Positions 45,017 to 60,000 of a stretch of 64,000 nucleotides of DNA are shown here, one piece after another. This DNA comes from Acanthococcus lagerstroemiae. Its lineage: Eukaryota; Arthropoda; Insecta; Hemiptera; Eriococcidae. Below the pieces are notes generated by a model, which saw only the letters and a list, made by a program, of their open reading frames with translations, did no database searches and was not told where the DNA came from. The stretch covers positions 27,845,266-27,909,265 of the forward strand of contig CM063114.1 in assembly GCA_031841125.1 (NCBI GenBank), in the 5' to 3' direction. Every line of letters begins with the position of its first letter. Within the stretch, counting starts at the first letter, position 1. The position numbers and the translations under genes were made by a program.

Positions 45017-48000
45017 CTACTGTATTGCGCAGTTTTTATTACGGTTCATGAAGTTGCCTCGCGATAAATCTTTTTCTATTTCATCGTCGTCTTCGATTCT
45101 GTAAAATTATTGTTTTCATTAATTAAAATCGTCCATTAATTTACCCCCCGCTTGAACGATACCAATTACGTAACGCCGCGATCTGCCCATCAATACTCAC
45201 GCTCTTTCTTGCGAGTCCAAATGATGCACCAGTTCGTCCCGTTTATTGACGACATTCAGTAACTCGCTGAGAAGTAAATTTTCTCTCAACTTCTGCTCCT
45301 CCGTTTTCTGCCAGTCTGAAAAATAAGTTTTAATTATGTAGGATCGATTTTCGCTTCCGAGGAAACATAGAAACTCTGACGCAGAGAGGTGACCATTGCG
45401 GGAAGAAACGATTCGCAGATTTCAATAAAAGCATGTGCTTACTTAATTACATCATCCTTTTAAAACAATTATTGAGAAGGTTTTATCAAATCATCTCCAC
45501 AATAATCAGCCAAACACCCTCGGCTGCTCTGACCTGAGTTGATACGAGTTTCTCTTAATCGTAAACCAACGTTGCGGTGTTAGAACGATTTTTTTATTTT
45601 GCCACGTAGGGGGCATCACAAGGGGCAATAAGGTTGATGAAGGAGCCGAAAACCCGAAAATGCGGCGCCGTTGTTGACAAATCTGCATACTAGATACTAA
45701 AACCCCTTGGAGTGAGCTGAGCTGAAGTAATGTAAGATTCTCATGACATGAACATTGCAACAAGGTGCGATGAGGTTGATCGAGGTGTCGGGATCCCGAG
45801 AATGCGTCGCCGTTATTAGCAAGTCGACATATTACAAACCCTAAGAGTGAGCTGAGCTGAAGTAATGTGAGATTCTTGCAACATATACATTGCAACAAGG
45901 GATGATAAGGCCGATCAAGGTGCCGGAAACCTGAGAATGCGGCGCCCCTGTTAGCTAGTCGACATTCCAAATGCCCGTCGAGTGAGCTGAGCTAAAGTAA
46001 AGTGAGATTCTCGTAACATGACCGGGTGTTGCTACACCGTTCGCCTAAATCCCTCGGGAGTTTGCCTCCGTAATTTTTCAATGCTCGATACATGCGGGAA
46101 AAATTTTTGTTGTTCTGCTCCTGAGGCCATCACACGAGGCGGTAGGGTGGATTAACGTGCCGCAAATAATGCGGTGCCGTCGTTCAGCTCATACATTTAA
46201 TTACCTTCAATATTCATAATGCTTCTCAACTCGCGAGTCAACAATTCGAATCGCCTCTCCAAATCGTCTTCTTTTTCCCTGTAAAACATGATCGTAAAAT
46301 CAGCTTCCTTTATTTACTTTTACAAACCTGAAACCTGCCAGCTGATTGCGCCCGAGTCCAGGTTTCTGTTTCCTGGACGCAGGTCGCTATCAATATTCGT
46401 TTCCAGATTCAACCAGTTCTAACTTACAATATGTTCAGTTGCATTTGTCTTCGTAAAAGAGCGTTTTTCTTGTTAACCAGTGTGAACCACTTGGCCATCA
46501 GTAATTCTTCGTGGTCGCGATCGTTACCGGTCTCCATTATCTTTCTCAAGTACTTTTCCAGCACGTCTGCTTGCTTGTCGATCTGCTTCTGCTCTCTTTC
46601 CAAGGCTTGCAATTCGTTTTGAATGTAGTTTACGTTCGTTTTTGGCTCCTGTTGCACGAAATACAGCGTTAGGCGTTAGTGTTGATACATTCCACGTCCA
46701 TGAATATGGAAGGGGAACAAACTGGGCAGACAGAGGCGTATAAAATTGAAAAGTCTAATCAAGATTCTCAATCATCTTTCCTCTAGATTCAAATTTTTTA
46801 TTTATTTATTTGTACATTTGGAACCCTGAATTTATTTTTTCCACAAAATTCACATCAACGTTTTGAATCTATATCAGTACTCTCAATCTCTAATACGATA
46901 TTTTCCCAGTAAAATCCGCCATTTTAATGCAGATTCCTTGTGAATTACTACGGTATTGTCCTTCTAGAAGAATCTAAATTCCTGAATTTGGATTAGTCTT
47001 AAACTCTAATTCCTAGCATCCATTTTTTTTTCCAATGAGAATCTGGATTACGGAATCTTTTTCTAATTCTTTTTGACGTCTAGGGATCCGTATTCTCGAT
47101 TCAGAATAATTTTGATACTGAATTTGGATTTTCAGATAGTGAACCACTCGATCATGGATCACTAATCTAATTACTTTTCGCTGATCTTGAAGCATGCTCG
47201 TTTTGATATTTCTGATCTAAAGAGCACACGACCGGTGCCTATGCCAGCAGTTCACCAACATTTACGAGCTAATCTAGAATTCCGGAGAGATCCTACAACC
47301 ATCCACTCACCAAATTCGTAGGCATCTTCTTCTCGGGCGATATACGGTCAATAAGCGAGGTGAAAGAATGCAATGGTGTTACTGGGGTACTTCTCTGAAT
47401 ATTGCTGAGTTCACCATCGGTATCCATTCCGGCTCTCCAGTTCAAGACAACTCCATTTCTGTCGATTTCCTGCGCACGTGAAGAAAAGTGTAAAAAATAA
47501 CGCAATTTAACAATCTTTGAGATACGTGTTCGCAGTTGGAGATCCAAAAATGAGTGATACCGGAGGAGCATTTGATTTTCTTCGCCTACGCGTATCACAG
47601 TTCTCAGTCAAGAGCTTTGGGTAACTTTCTTCCTCCGGCCTTTTTCGATAATGGATTATTAGGCAAGAAAATATCCCCCTCCCCCCGAAAAAAGAAGATA
47701 AAAAGCTTAAAATTTAGAATCTTCAACAAAAGAACAGTCACTAGAAAGTGAGTCAAGTCCAGTACATAAAAAAGTAAGAAGAAAAATGAGACAAATTCTT
47801 AATGGTTTTGAAGGCAGGCGTAGGCGTCGCTGAGGAAAGGAGCAAATGAGACACTTTCCCCTTGGATTTTTTTTTTTTAAATGCATTATTCTGCTCAGGC
47901 AGTCATGTTTTTCCCTTAGAACAAACCGACTTAAAATCGTTTCGCCTCTGACGGGAGAAAAATCTGACGGAGCCCATGAAGTCCGGAATCCACAACGTTA

Positions 48001-51000
48001 TCAGTTTGTTGATCTAGCAAGGTGTCTACCGGTTATCTAAGTCATCCAAAGTCATTTGTTTTGAAAATAGGTCATCCAAACTTGTCTTTCTTTACTGTAG
48101 GTCGTTTAAACAATGTTTATTCTACTAAGCAATGGGCGAAAAACTGACGAGGTAACATAAGTTTATCATACAGACATCAGCTAATGAGAAACAGCGTGTA
48201 TAAATGAAATAGAAAGAAAGAACACGAGTGATGTTTTAAAGGGAACATAAAGTAGAGAAGCAATAGAAAACTAAGCGATCGGAGACAAATACGCAGGAGC
48301 AATACCATTCACAGGGACACACACATATACAATACAAAAAACCTTCAACCAATACAACATAAAACTCGGAATCAGAAACAGACCACCGGTGATCAAACAA
48401 ATAAGCAATGACACAACAGAAAGAAAAGGAACAACAGCAACGGAGTATACAGACTGGACTGCGAACACTGTGACATGACATACACTGGAGAAACAGGCAG
48501 AAGATTCACAACTAGAATAAAAGGGCATGCAAAATCACAGAAGTCTAAAGGATGACAAATCACTTTTTGGAAAACACTGCAACGACCAGGGACACAACAA
48601 CCATAAGTTGACAGAAGAATACAAAATCTTACACATAGAAAACAACACAAGAAAAAGAAAACTAAAAGAACAACTTGAGATAATAAAGGCAAAAACGAAA
48701 CAAAACAACCTAATAAACACAACAACTAACTTCCAAAGCGAGAACCAATTCCAATTAATAACATAAGACTCACTGATTGAACAGACTACACAATCACATA
48801 CAACCAATGGGAACACACCAAATAGGTTTACCATACGGTATTACACACCACTTTAAGTACAGGACGACAACGAGAAAAGTGTTAAGGTACTCCACTGAAG
48901 ATGGCATAACAGCCGAAAGCGCTCTGAACTACAGAAGAAATTGGGAATTGGCACACCCTACATACAGAATTTACCAAGTTCACTCACACTCCAGCATGGA
49001 CATTAAAATTAGAAAGATGATCTTCTCAACATATGAAAAGATATTGGAGTTACTCATTTGCAAATGTCCAAAGGTTCAAGCAATTCACGTGGTAGACAAG
49101 GCCAATGGAAGACAATTAGAAAGATAATCAACATGGGTTTCATCGACAGCAGTTACCGAGCCAGGAGTTCTTAAAATCTGCATGACTGGAGTGTCTAAGT
49201 ACGCCTAACTCAATAATCACCAAAAACTGAATCTACGCGCTCATGTTCACATTTTGTCAGGTTTTAAATGGGCAATTGTAGATGAGAAGAATTTTTTTGA
49301 ACACATCAAATGCTCGTCAAACATTGATAAGAAAAAGCGCGATGCGAAGTATAACTTCTGAGGTCCAAAGCCCCTCCCCCTCACTGATGTCATTGGGAGC
49401 AATACGGTCGAGTGGACCTTGTAAAACTGATCAAGCAAAGTCAAGTAATTCTGTTTTAATTCCACTAGACACTTTAAGATCGCGGGAAAGAGGATTTCTC
49501 CCATGTATTCTTTGTGACATGCTGAACACGAAAAATCTAAGATTCGTGTTTCTGTATGAATGATTTGGTTCGCCACTCGAGTCACAAGGCCCGGTACATT
49601 CTCACTTGATAACGAAAACCAAAATACCTTGACTGGAGAGTTCGAAACACCATTAATTCGCGTATTCTCGGCAGTATGTACTCCATCAGTAGGTGTTCTC
49701 TCGCTCGGTTCTGAATCTGTAACAGTTAGCCATGCTCAGTGACCATTTCAGTCGGTGTTTGGACGAACCATAAAACGCAATTTTGTTTACCGGAAGAAGA
49801 GGCCGGACTGGCGCTTCCTTTTCTGACATCAGCCATCAGCTTCCTCGCCCGTTCTCTGAGTTGTTCTTGTCTCCCCTGCACAGTGCAAAACGATAAATAT
49901 TGTGATACAACATCTTAGCCCTGTCATGTTAGGTCAAAGTAGTTCAACTACACGATTATTTCATATGATTTAAAAATTCCAACCTGCTGCACCGGACTCT
50001 GTAGAATAGATCGTTTATTAGACGGATTTTTTCGAGCGTTTTCCAAAAGCTGTTTAGCTCGCTCCTGTAGTTCTTCGCGGCGACTTTTCAAACGCTGTTA
50101 GACAACACACGGGTGATTTGAAAAACCACAACGTTATTCGTGAGGAAAAGGAAATACGTTAGCGAAATCAACTCTATACGGAATAAGTTGCACGAGAAAA
50201 GACTAGCTTTAAAATCAACCACAGCATGCACTGGTTTTCCGAGTTACATAATGTCCAATCGAAAAAAAAAAAAAACCAAAGCAGCTCAATCAGAAATATG
50301 ATGAGACAATTCATACCTGCTGTTTTTGTTTTGAAACACGGTCCAAATCATCGTTTATAACTTGAGATCCTGAACTATAATCACCGGTTTCTCTGGCAGG
50401 AGACTTCTTCGAAATATGACCCTATAAAGAAGAAATATTTGTTATCTAAATATCTAAAATTGAACCAATAATAGTTCTGCAAACAACTGATAACGAGTAT
50501 CAATCTTTCATCAATTACGCAGCAGTTCGTTCATATCTGATTGGTTACAAACAATCAAATAACCTATTTCGTTGTTTCTTTTTACAATATAATTCTCTCC
50601 TACGGGTAAAAGGAACAAAAATCACAAATACGTACATCAGCTGACTGTGACCTTGATAACGATCCGTCTGAATGGTTCTTTTTGTCTTTTTTATCCAGCT
50701 TCTCATAACTGGAACACATTACCAATGATACAATGATGTAGTTCGAAGTACACGATCGATAAGAATTTTTTTTCTCCAAAATATTACTGGTCGGCAGTGG
50801 CGAAATCCCAGAAGGTTCGACGTTACAACAGTGCGCCCTGAGCGATGGCAGGGGTGCGGAAATCATGTAAATATTCGAAGTTACTCTCTTGAAATGCTTG
50901 CACTTCCTCGGCATTACCCAAAAATATCTCGTTTTAGTTCAGATTTTTGTTATTATCAAGAATATTCCCGAAATTCTCGCGCCTGCTCGTCAATTTCTAT

Positions 51001-54000
51001 CCACAACATTTTTCTATTCAGAATTATATGTATAATAAATTCATTTAAGAAAAAAAGATGTTCAAATTCGATTACTAAATCAGATGATCACTGTCAATAT
51101 TCATGCAGACTACTTTCAATCTTGTAGGTATCACCAGATGCTGTCACGACTCGTACACAGGCTCTGTTGAAAGACTCGTTTAAATTCTTCACGACATATC
51201 CTGACTCTTCTCAAGCCTTATTTACTGTCTTCAAAAACTCATTTACACTTAGTAATCATTTCGAGCTTAATATCCGGACTCCGTTAAAACCCGTTCCACT
51301 TCAGTATCATTGAGAATTCAGGGAAACTATGTAAAAATTCAATCAGACTAAAAAGACTTACTCAGATCCTGTTAGTAACTCGTTAAAGCTCATTCAGATT
51401 CTGCTGAAGCTCATTCTTTCTTCCTGAGGACTAATTAAGACTCATACTTTTTAAAATTCACTTAGCTTCCATTGAAACTGCACAGAATTCAGACTACGTC
51501 AGGACTGTAAAATAAACTCATTGAGATTCTGTTGTGACTCAAGTCCAATTCAGACTCTAGACTAACTACACTGCTCTGACTCATCGGAGTCTTTTGAAAT
51601 TCCTTCAGCCTTTGCAGAGATCGGACAGTCGGACACGACTCGTTCAGACCATGAGATCGATTTTTTTATTCTCTTAGACTAGAGCTGTGAAGTCTTTCTT
51701 GTTTATTTCAGTGGACCCTACAATAATCCTGATGAAAAATTTTCATCAATCACATGCCTCGATTCCCGACCCCCTCCCCTCCGTGCAAAGCCTGTGACAT
51801 ATCAACGCAATTCATTTTCTTAAATGTTGGCCCGTTTCTAATTTATATCACATGTTTGAAGAATTTTCTCTCAAACTAGCAGGCAACAAACATAAAAAAA
51901 TAACAAAGAAGAAAGGGACTAAGAAGCAAAAAGGAATAGAAATCTAAATCAAAAATGGTAAACTATCATTTGGAATTTCAAAGTATTCAAAGTGTTCACA
52001 CATTTGAGTCCCTCTTATTTTTTTGGGAGGGAGGCGTTGATATTTCTCGAATAAATAAGTTTAATTCTGCACATTCAATTATTCATACTGCTTATTCCAT
52101 ATTTCTAACAGCGCATTTTGACATTTTTATTCCACATTTGGAGGACTTTTATGGCACAGATTTCACAGCTGTAGGTGAAATTCATCACTGCTCATTAACA
52201 TTCCTTGTGGACAAACGCACCCTTTTTCAGATTCTCTTGGGATTCCTTAGCATTTGAGACACAAGACTCGTCTACTACTCGTTCGGTTTTACAAGATCAC
52301 TCATTCAAATCTTTTCGTGACTCGCTCAGATTTCACAGAACACAGATTTAACGGAACATAAATACAACTTGTAGGGTTCATTTAGATTCTGCGAGAGCTC
52401 ATTTTTTCCTTCTGCGGACTCGTTAAGTCATCAGACTCTCTGACATTTACTTAACATTTATTAAGATGGCACGAAACTCATTCAGATGATGTCAGAATTG
52501 TAAAATCACTCCTTCAGATCCTATTGTGACTCGCTAAGAGTCATTTAGACTCTCAAGAAATTGTTTCAAACTTTGCTCAGACTTTGTCTCAGAACTCCTC
52601 AGATTCTTCTGAAACTCACTCTGCGCCGAGTTTGGATAAAGACTGGTTATGAAGCCGATGTTGATTTGGTTACTACTGAGGCTACGAAGTTCGTTGTTTA
52701 ATTGTTCCAAAGGATTTTAGAACTATAAGAATCTTCATCGGTCATATGCCGACGGGACCCTCCCCATCTGCAATCTTTTACATAGGTCATGGACGCAAGT
52801 GAACAGTTTCTTGTCATTTTTCGTATTACATCACATTTTTGAAGAATTTTCTTTAGAAATCCTCGACTAAGAGAAAACAAACAAAAAAGAAGACATTATT
52901 ATTTGAAATTTTAAAGTAGTTAGTTACATTCTGGATTTTTTTTATTTTTTTTAAAGGGGTTAGGATTCAGTTGTACACATTTCATATTTTTATAACACAC
53001 ATGGGGTCCCAATTATTATTATTATGGCAATTATGGCTCATCCGCACCTTGGGGCCAGCGGACCATTATTCAAATCCTCTTGAGACTGTTCTATAATTCA
53101 GTTAGATTAAACTAAAATAGACTCACTGGAATCCTTTCATAACTCAAACTTTATTCAGACTCATATGTAAGTAAGATTCGTAAGTCATATTTAGCTTCGT
53201 ACATCTTATTCGAAACCCGTTAAACCTTGAACAGATTCTACCGATTCATTCAACTGCCCTTAAGTCTCGTTTAGCCTCTTCAGGATGTGTACAAGGTCAA
53301 TAAGTCCAATGAAAGTCCAATATTTGAAAAATGGTCAAACTGGTGTTTAAACCTCACCTAGGTAGCGCTATCATAGGCAAGCGTTTCGTGGCTATTGTTA
53401 TCAGTTTGGGGTGATCTATTCACCCCAAAGTGATAAGAATACAATGAACATACTGACAGTGCTGCCAACGCATGAAACTTAGGTTTAAGTCCCAATAAGT
53501 CTAATAAAAGTTCAATAATTTTAATATAGGTTGAATAAAAATTGAAAAATTAGGAATAATAATAATGCAGCGTTGTTGGAAAACTCAATTTCGATTACTA
53601 TGTGTCTTGCAAACTTAATTTTTGCGCATATAAAAAGCCCGAAAAAAGTCCAATAAAAGTCCAATATTTTTAATTTTCAAATTTGTTGGATACCCTGCTC
53701 TTGAAATACTTCAAGGCACTTAACGTTTTCAGACTTACCTCAGGATCGATTAGATTCTTCGATCAAGTCCTGCTAAGATTTATCAAACTTAATACTGGGT
53801 TCAAATTTTTCAAGATTCTAGTGAGACTTATTTAGACTAAGACAAGATCATCCTGATTCTGTTACAACCCCTTCGACTTTGTTAAAACTGACTAGATTTT
53901 GATAAGCGTCTATCAATGTCTTCTTTCGACTAGGAAAAAAAAGTCAGATCTTGACTGTTGGATTCTGTATCACCTCCCAACTCAGTTTCTACGCAATAAG

Positions 54001-57000
54001 TGATCAGTTTAATATACGTAATGGCCACCTCCTTGATCACCCTACAAGAATCATAAAATTAGGCGAATTACTCTCTTTCGATTTTTCACCATTGCAAAGG
54101 ATCGGAATAGAGACGCTAGTTTCCATATTCATACCTCCTGTTCAAAGCCTGACTTCACCACAGCCGATCAGTAAATTCAATTAAATAACAGCATAGAATA
54201 CACGGTCAAACGTCGTGTTACCTGTCTTCATCCTCTGAACTAAACGGATCCGTTAACTGCTTCCGGGAAACTGATGTCGGACGGATATTAGGTGACATTA
54301 TTGGCGTAGGAGATTTGCTCTGTGAACAAACAGTGAGAAGTGAGATTCAGGCTACGCGTCGAATAAGTTAAAACTGAGACCACTGAGTCACTGTAGAAAA
54401 TTTCACTTGCCCATAAATGTGCACGTCTCTATCGAAAGGGCCCACTTTGTCGGTATGGAGTTAAGGGCAGAGGATTATACTTGACAAAATTATCGTTTGA
54501 ATAAAATTTAGTGTTACAAGGAAGATTTTTTTTTTTTTTGATTTTGAAGTTGTTGTACAGAAAAGCTATATTTTTAGAAAAATGCGTTCAATCAGTTCGC
54601 AAAATGATCAAGAGTGAAAACATCCTTTGAGAAAAAATCGGAATCGACAACCTGTGCCCATTCTGTTTCTACACATTCCATACTCTGGAACTGAAACGGA
54701 GTGAAATATCAAGAAACAGCGAAGTGGAGGTGAAAGAGCAAGGTTCCTACTATCAAAAAAGCTAAAAATCCAAAAATCGATTTACTGGTCAAAATTCAGA
54801 AAATAAAGGCTTCTACAGCCACAACTAAGATTGACAAAGTGGAACCTTTCGATAGAGACGACACAAATGTGTTAAGTAAGAAAACGGTGCCATTACAAGA
54901 CAAACCTTTTCTCTGGAATTGTAGTATTTATCTTTAGTCGGAGAAAGCACCTTTTCCAGTATACTCTTTGAGCTGGAACGTATTCTGTCCGTAATCACGT
55001 CTTTCACCGATGTCGGTGAACGATCACTATCCAGATTATCACTGAACTCGCCAGATCTAGTCGCCGAACAGAAATCAAATATTTAGCTGATGGTTCATGA
55101 TGCGGTGCCCAGAAAGCCTAGTAAGCGAGGGTATATTAACTAAATCTCCTGTAGGCATAAAAAAACTTAAAAAAAGAGGGGGGAACATAATAAAAATTGG
55201 CACTCTGAATGTAAGATGGAACTCGAAGAAGCGTTTTTGGAATCAAATTTAATCGTATTAGGTTTGTCGGAAGTCCGTAGAGAAGGGGAAAAAAACAATA
55301 ACAAAAAAGGGGAATATTTTTTACCACAATGGAAATAAAGTAGGGCGGGGGGGGATTCCTTCTTAGAGCAGAATTTGAAGACAAGTTGAAAGAAATACGA
55401 GGAGTATCAGATAGAACAGCTATTATGAAAATAGAAACGAACAAAACTCAATTGATATGCATCCAGGTATATGCCCCCATATCTACAGCAGAAGATGAAC
55501 AAATAGAAACATTTTATGAAGAGGTAGAAGATGCTATTAAAGAGGGAAACAGGAAACCTGATAATAATGGGAGATTGGATTAGCCAAATCGGTTTAAGAC
55601 AAAAAGGGGAAAAATACAATGGAGAAATTTGGGTATGGGAAACGCAATGAGAGGGGATGGACAGTGATGAGATTCTGCCGAGAATATAATTTAAAAATAG
55701 TAAATAGCTTTTTCAAGAAAAGACAGGACAGAAGGTCATGAATTTCATCCAACTGTATACATAAAACACTGATAGACCACATCCTAATTCCAAGAAATAC
55801 TCCTAACACCATAATCCAAGACTTCAACATTGATAACAAATTCAAATACCACTCGGACTATAGAATACTAATATTAACACTAAATATAAACATACGACAA
55901 ATAGGGTATAAAAAGAAAAATAATGCTGATCACTATCAAATGAACCCAACCTTATACACAAACTTGAACTAAATAGACAACTAACCGAACTAAAAACAAC
56001 TAAAAGCCAAAATACCAATACAGTATATAACCTACTTGCAAAAAAAAAGGCAATGCAGAAATTAACAATAAAAAAGGAGAGAACAGAAGAATAGGAACTA
56101 AATTTAACATCCAGAGTAATTAGAATAAAATTAAGAGAAAAAAACCAACTTGTAACAAAGTAAAAGAGGATACACTAAGCGGGAACAAGAATATTAAAAA
56201 GATGAGGAAGGAGTTAAGTACAGGAACGCAATGGACCACATTCTTCGAAAATCCAGAAGGAGAAAAGATCTACGATAGGAGAGAAATAAACAGTGTGATT
56301 ACAAACTTTTACAAGGAGCTTTACGATGATACAACAACAAAAGAAAACAGCCCAACTAGGAAAAAAGGAAATAGAAATGGAACCAGAATTCCTGCAAATG
56401 AAAACAGAATTAGCTATAAAATACTTGAAACCAAACAAAAGCCCAGGACACGATGGAATTACAAGCGAGCACATCAAACAAGGGGGTGAAAATTTAGCAG
56501 CCACCATAAAAAAATTATTCAACATCATCCTTAAAACAGGCACTATTCCAGAAAAAATGGGAAATTCTCCAACATAGTAATCCTATTTAAGAAAGGTAAC
56601 CGTCAGAAAATAAAAAACTATCGTCCCATAACCCTAAGCCCTACTATGTATAGCAAAAATATTTCCAAAAGTCCGAGAAAAAAATACTACAACCCATAGA
56701 ACAAGCAGGGTTCAGAAAGTCCTTCTCGACACTTGACCACCTACACATTATGAACCAAATGATTGAAAAGAGCTTTGAATACCAAATGGATATATACATT
56801 GTCTTGATTGATTACAATAGAGCATTTGACTCCTTAAAGCACTAAATAAATAAACGCACTCAAGAACCAAGGAATACCAGATAACTTTGTAGAGATACTA
56901 AAAGAGCTATACATATAATAGAGGATGTGCGAGAATAAAAACCTATGTTGAAGAAGACTACTCTGACATAAAGAAATGTGTCAAACAAGGAAACCCCACT

Positions 57001-60000
57001 ATCCCCTACCCTCTTCAATTGTGCTCTAGAGGAAATATTTAGAAACCTAAACGAAAAGTGGGCAAACAAAGGCATAAACATAAATGGAAGAAGGATCACA
57101 AATTTAGGATTCGCAGACGACATTGCCCTATTTGCAAACGGACGAAGAACTAACCGAGACGTTAACTGAAATTAACTTTTGCGGAGGGGCGGCAGGATTA
57201 ACAATGAACAAGAAAAAAAGAAACCAAAATTCTAACAAACAGTGAGAAACTCATTGAGGAAAATATAAACGGGATAGAAATAGTAGAAGCACCCTACCTA
57301 GGACAAGAAATTGCATTTAATAATCGAACTGAAAGAGAAATAGAAAAAAGAATCACAAAAACATGGGTAAAATACTGGGCTCTCAGAAGTATATTTAAAG
57401 GCCCCTATAAGATACCCCAGAAAAGGGAAGTCATATGTGTGTCCTCCCGACCCTAACATCCCGATGTTTAGGTTTCCCGGATTACACCCGGGTGGAAGGG
57501 CTTAAAGAGGGTGTATTCAGCAGTGAGGCCGGTAGCTACCCTGAAACACCCTTGGTAAGCCCGAGAGGGCTTGTTCCGGGTAGTTGTCGCTGATTGGTTG
57601 AAGGATGGTATAAACCAGGCACAAAGTGGGCTGAAAAAGGGTGGTTTTTCCGCGGACGTAAAAAGGATGTTTCATTAAGCATCGGGATATGGATGCAAAA
57701 CATGGCCCCTAAACCAAAAAAACGTAAATAATATTAGAGTAACCCATGCAATCGAGAGATCAATACTAAATATTAAAAAAAAGAGACTTGAGTGCCAATC
57801 GAGAAAATAAAGGAAAAGCTAAAAAATAAAGAAGCAGTGAGGTATATCAGGAGAAAACAGTAGGGTTGGGCAGGATACATAGCAAGACTTACGGACGATC
57901 GATGGACCTACCATACAACATTCTGGCCGAACCCTAATAGAAAACGAAAAAGAGGACACCAAAAAAACCAGATGGGGGACGACATACATAAATTTCTAAC
58001 CACAAAATATTATAAAAAAGAATGGGATCGCCTATAGGAAACCTTCGTCCTATATGGGCCACTGAGTACCGACACCATCGCGTGAGCCTACTCCCAAGAA
58101 AGTATTTAAGGTTTAAGGTTCATGATGCAGACAAAACACGGGTACACGACGCCATTAAAGATCATTTTTGGAGAACACTGCGAAGATGGCCACAAGGACC
58201 ACATGGCTTTCATAAGAATCGCAGTTCTCCAGAAATGGTCCTCAATTGGCTTTCAGAAACGACTTCTATAAAATTAAACTGTTTCTGAACACCAAACGCC
58301 ATTTGAATTTACCTTCTATTAAATAATTTTGAATTGCGCTTTTCACTCAATTCTTTCTTATGAATGTTTCGTATTTCTTGTCCGAACAACGCCACCGATA
58401 TATTTGTATCGCAATCGGTGTCGAATCTTCCTATCATATACGAAGATTCATCCGTAGTTTTACCGATCTGTTGAACTTCTAATTCATGACCTATAACAAG
58501 AAAATCAATCATTAGTAAATTGAACTTCATTACCACTAAGACCACATGCCTGAGTTCAACTTGCCTGTGAAATGAGCTCGTAATTGATACAAATACGTCA
58601 TAACAGCCAGTTTATCGGGCACCGTCAGCAAATCCATGTCGGCTGGCTCGATGACACGAGAGATTCCTAATATTTCACCGGCATCAAAGGCTTTCTTACA
58701 ATTCCCTCGAATATCATGTGGTTGCAACGAGTCGAAATCACTAGACACACGAGTCAACATCACTGTCTATCTCTATGTTTCAAATACTAAAATATTCAAA
58801 CTTCGATAACTAACATCAAATCCGGACGAAAATGATGAATGATGGCGCAGAACGCGAGTCCGTTTCTCCAGGACGTCGTTAAATTTGTAACTTTAACCCC
58901 GGGATAGTGCAGCGTGATTTCCTTGCACCACTGGAGTAAATCCTGACCCGGAGTGCTGTCCATCGTTTTGTGACCAGATTTCCGATTTTCCTAAACACGA
59001 ATTCAAAACGGTTTTTCGAGACGATGTCTTCAAAATTAAGAATAGAAAATAACAAAATGAACGCGCTTACTTGATTTAAAACTAAAGGTTTAAGATTCTT
59101 CCGAGCATTTTTTGATTCTTCACTAGACATTTGATTGCTGAAACATCAATAAAATACGTGAAATCGCATTTAGCGAAAAGTGATATGAGAGAAATATGTC
59201 TCAGTCTTGGTTTGTAAATAAGTAATGAGAGAAACCAGTCGCGATAGAAGATAATTCGAATGTTCAAGGTTTCAATGAACAATAATCTAAAGACTGATAA
59301 CGAATAGGCTTCACGTTTTGACCATTCTGACATAATTTTTTGGTCGATGGGTTATTTTACGAGACTTCGAACGCACTCGTAAGAAAACGGACAAATAACC
59401 CGCCGGAATGTCGACTAAAATGTTAAGCATTTTGGAAAGAACGATCGTCTACTGTTTCTCAAGTGTGTAATTCTAAAATTCCAAAAATAATACAAATTCC
59501 AACATAAAATGTCGGTCGGCGGAAGAGATCAACTGTTTACAAACACTCCCTTTTCAGTGTAATTCCGAGTACATGAATAATCCTCTTCCCTCCATGAGCT
59601 CATCTCATCTAAGATTCTCATACAAATGAATCTAAAAACTTGCCGCAGAAAAACAGGTGACGGGGAGGGGGCAAATTTCCCCAAACTGAAAGTTTGAAAT
59701 CTAAAATTAAAGGTTCCTTTACCGACTAAAGTCGTAAAAACAGAAGAAAACTTCTCCACTTTCCCAACAGAGGGCGACTGATTTTCTAACTGAATGCAAG
59801 TGTTGAACTTTTACTCCTCTCCCATAGATAGGCTCCAACGTTCGCATCCAGCAGCACATCTAGAGACTTTTGGCAGGAACAAGACCTCTGACAGTAGAAC
59901 CAGGGCCATTTGTAACCTTCGAATCTTCAACATTAATAATGAAACAGTGTGTTTCTGTTGTCGAGGGAAGAAAGAAAGATCAGTACCTAATTAGAAATGA

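Noticed and set aside
45506..45970. 154-codon minus-strand ORF as a gene
   Set aside because: It coincides with the 135-bp tandem repeat; an open frame is expected when one unit is open and the period is divisible by three.
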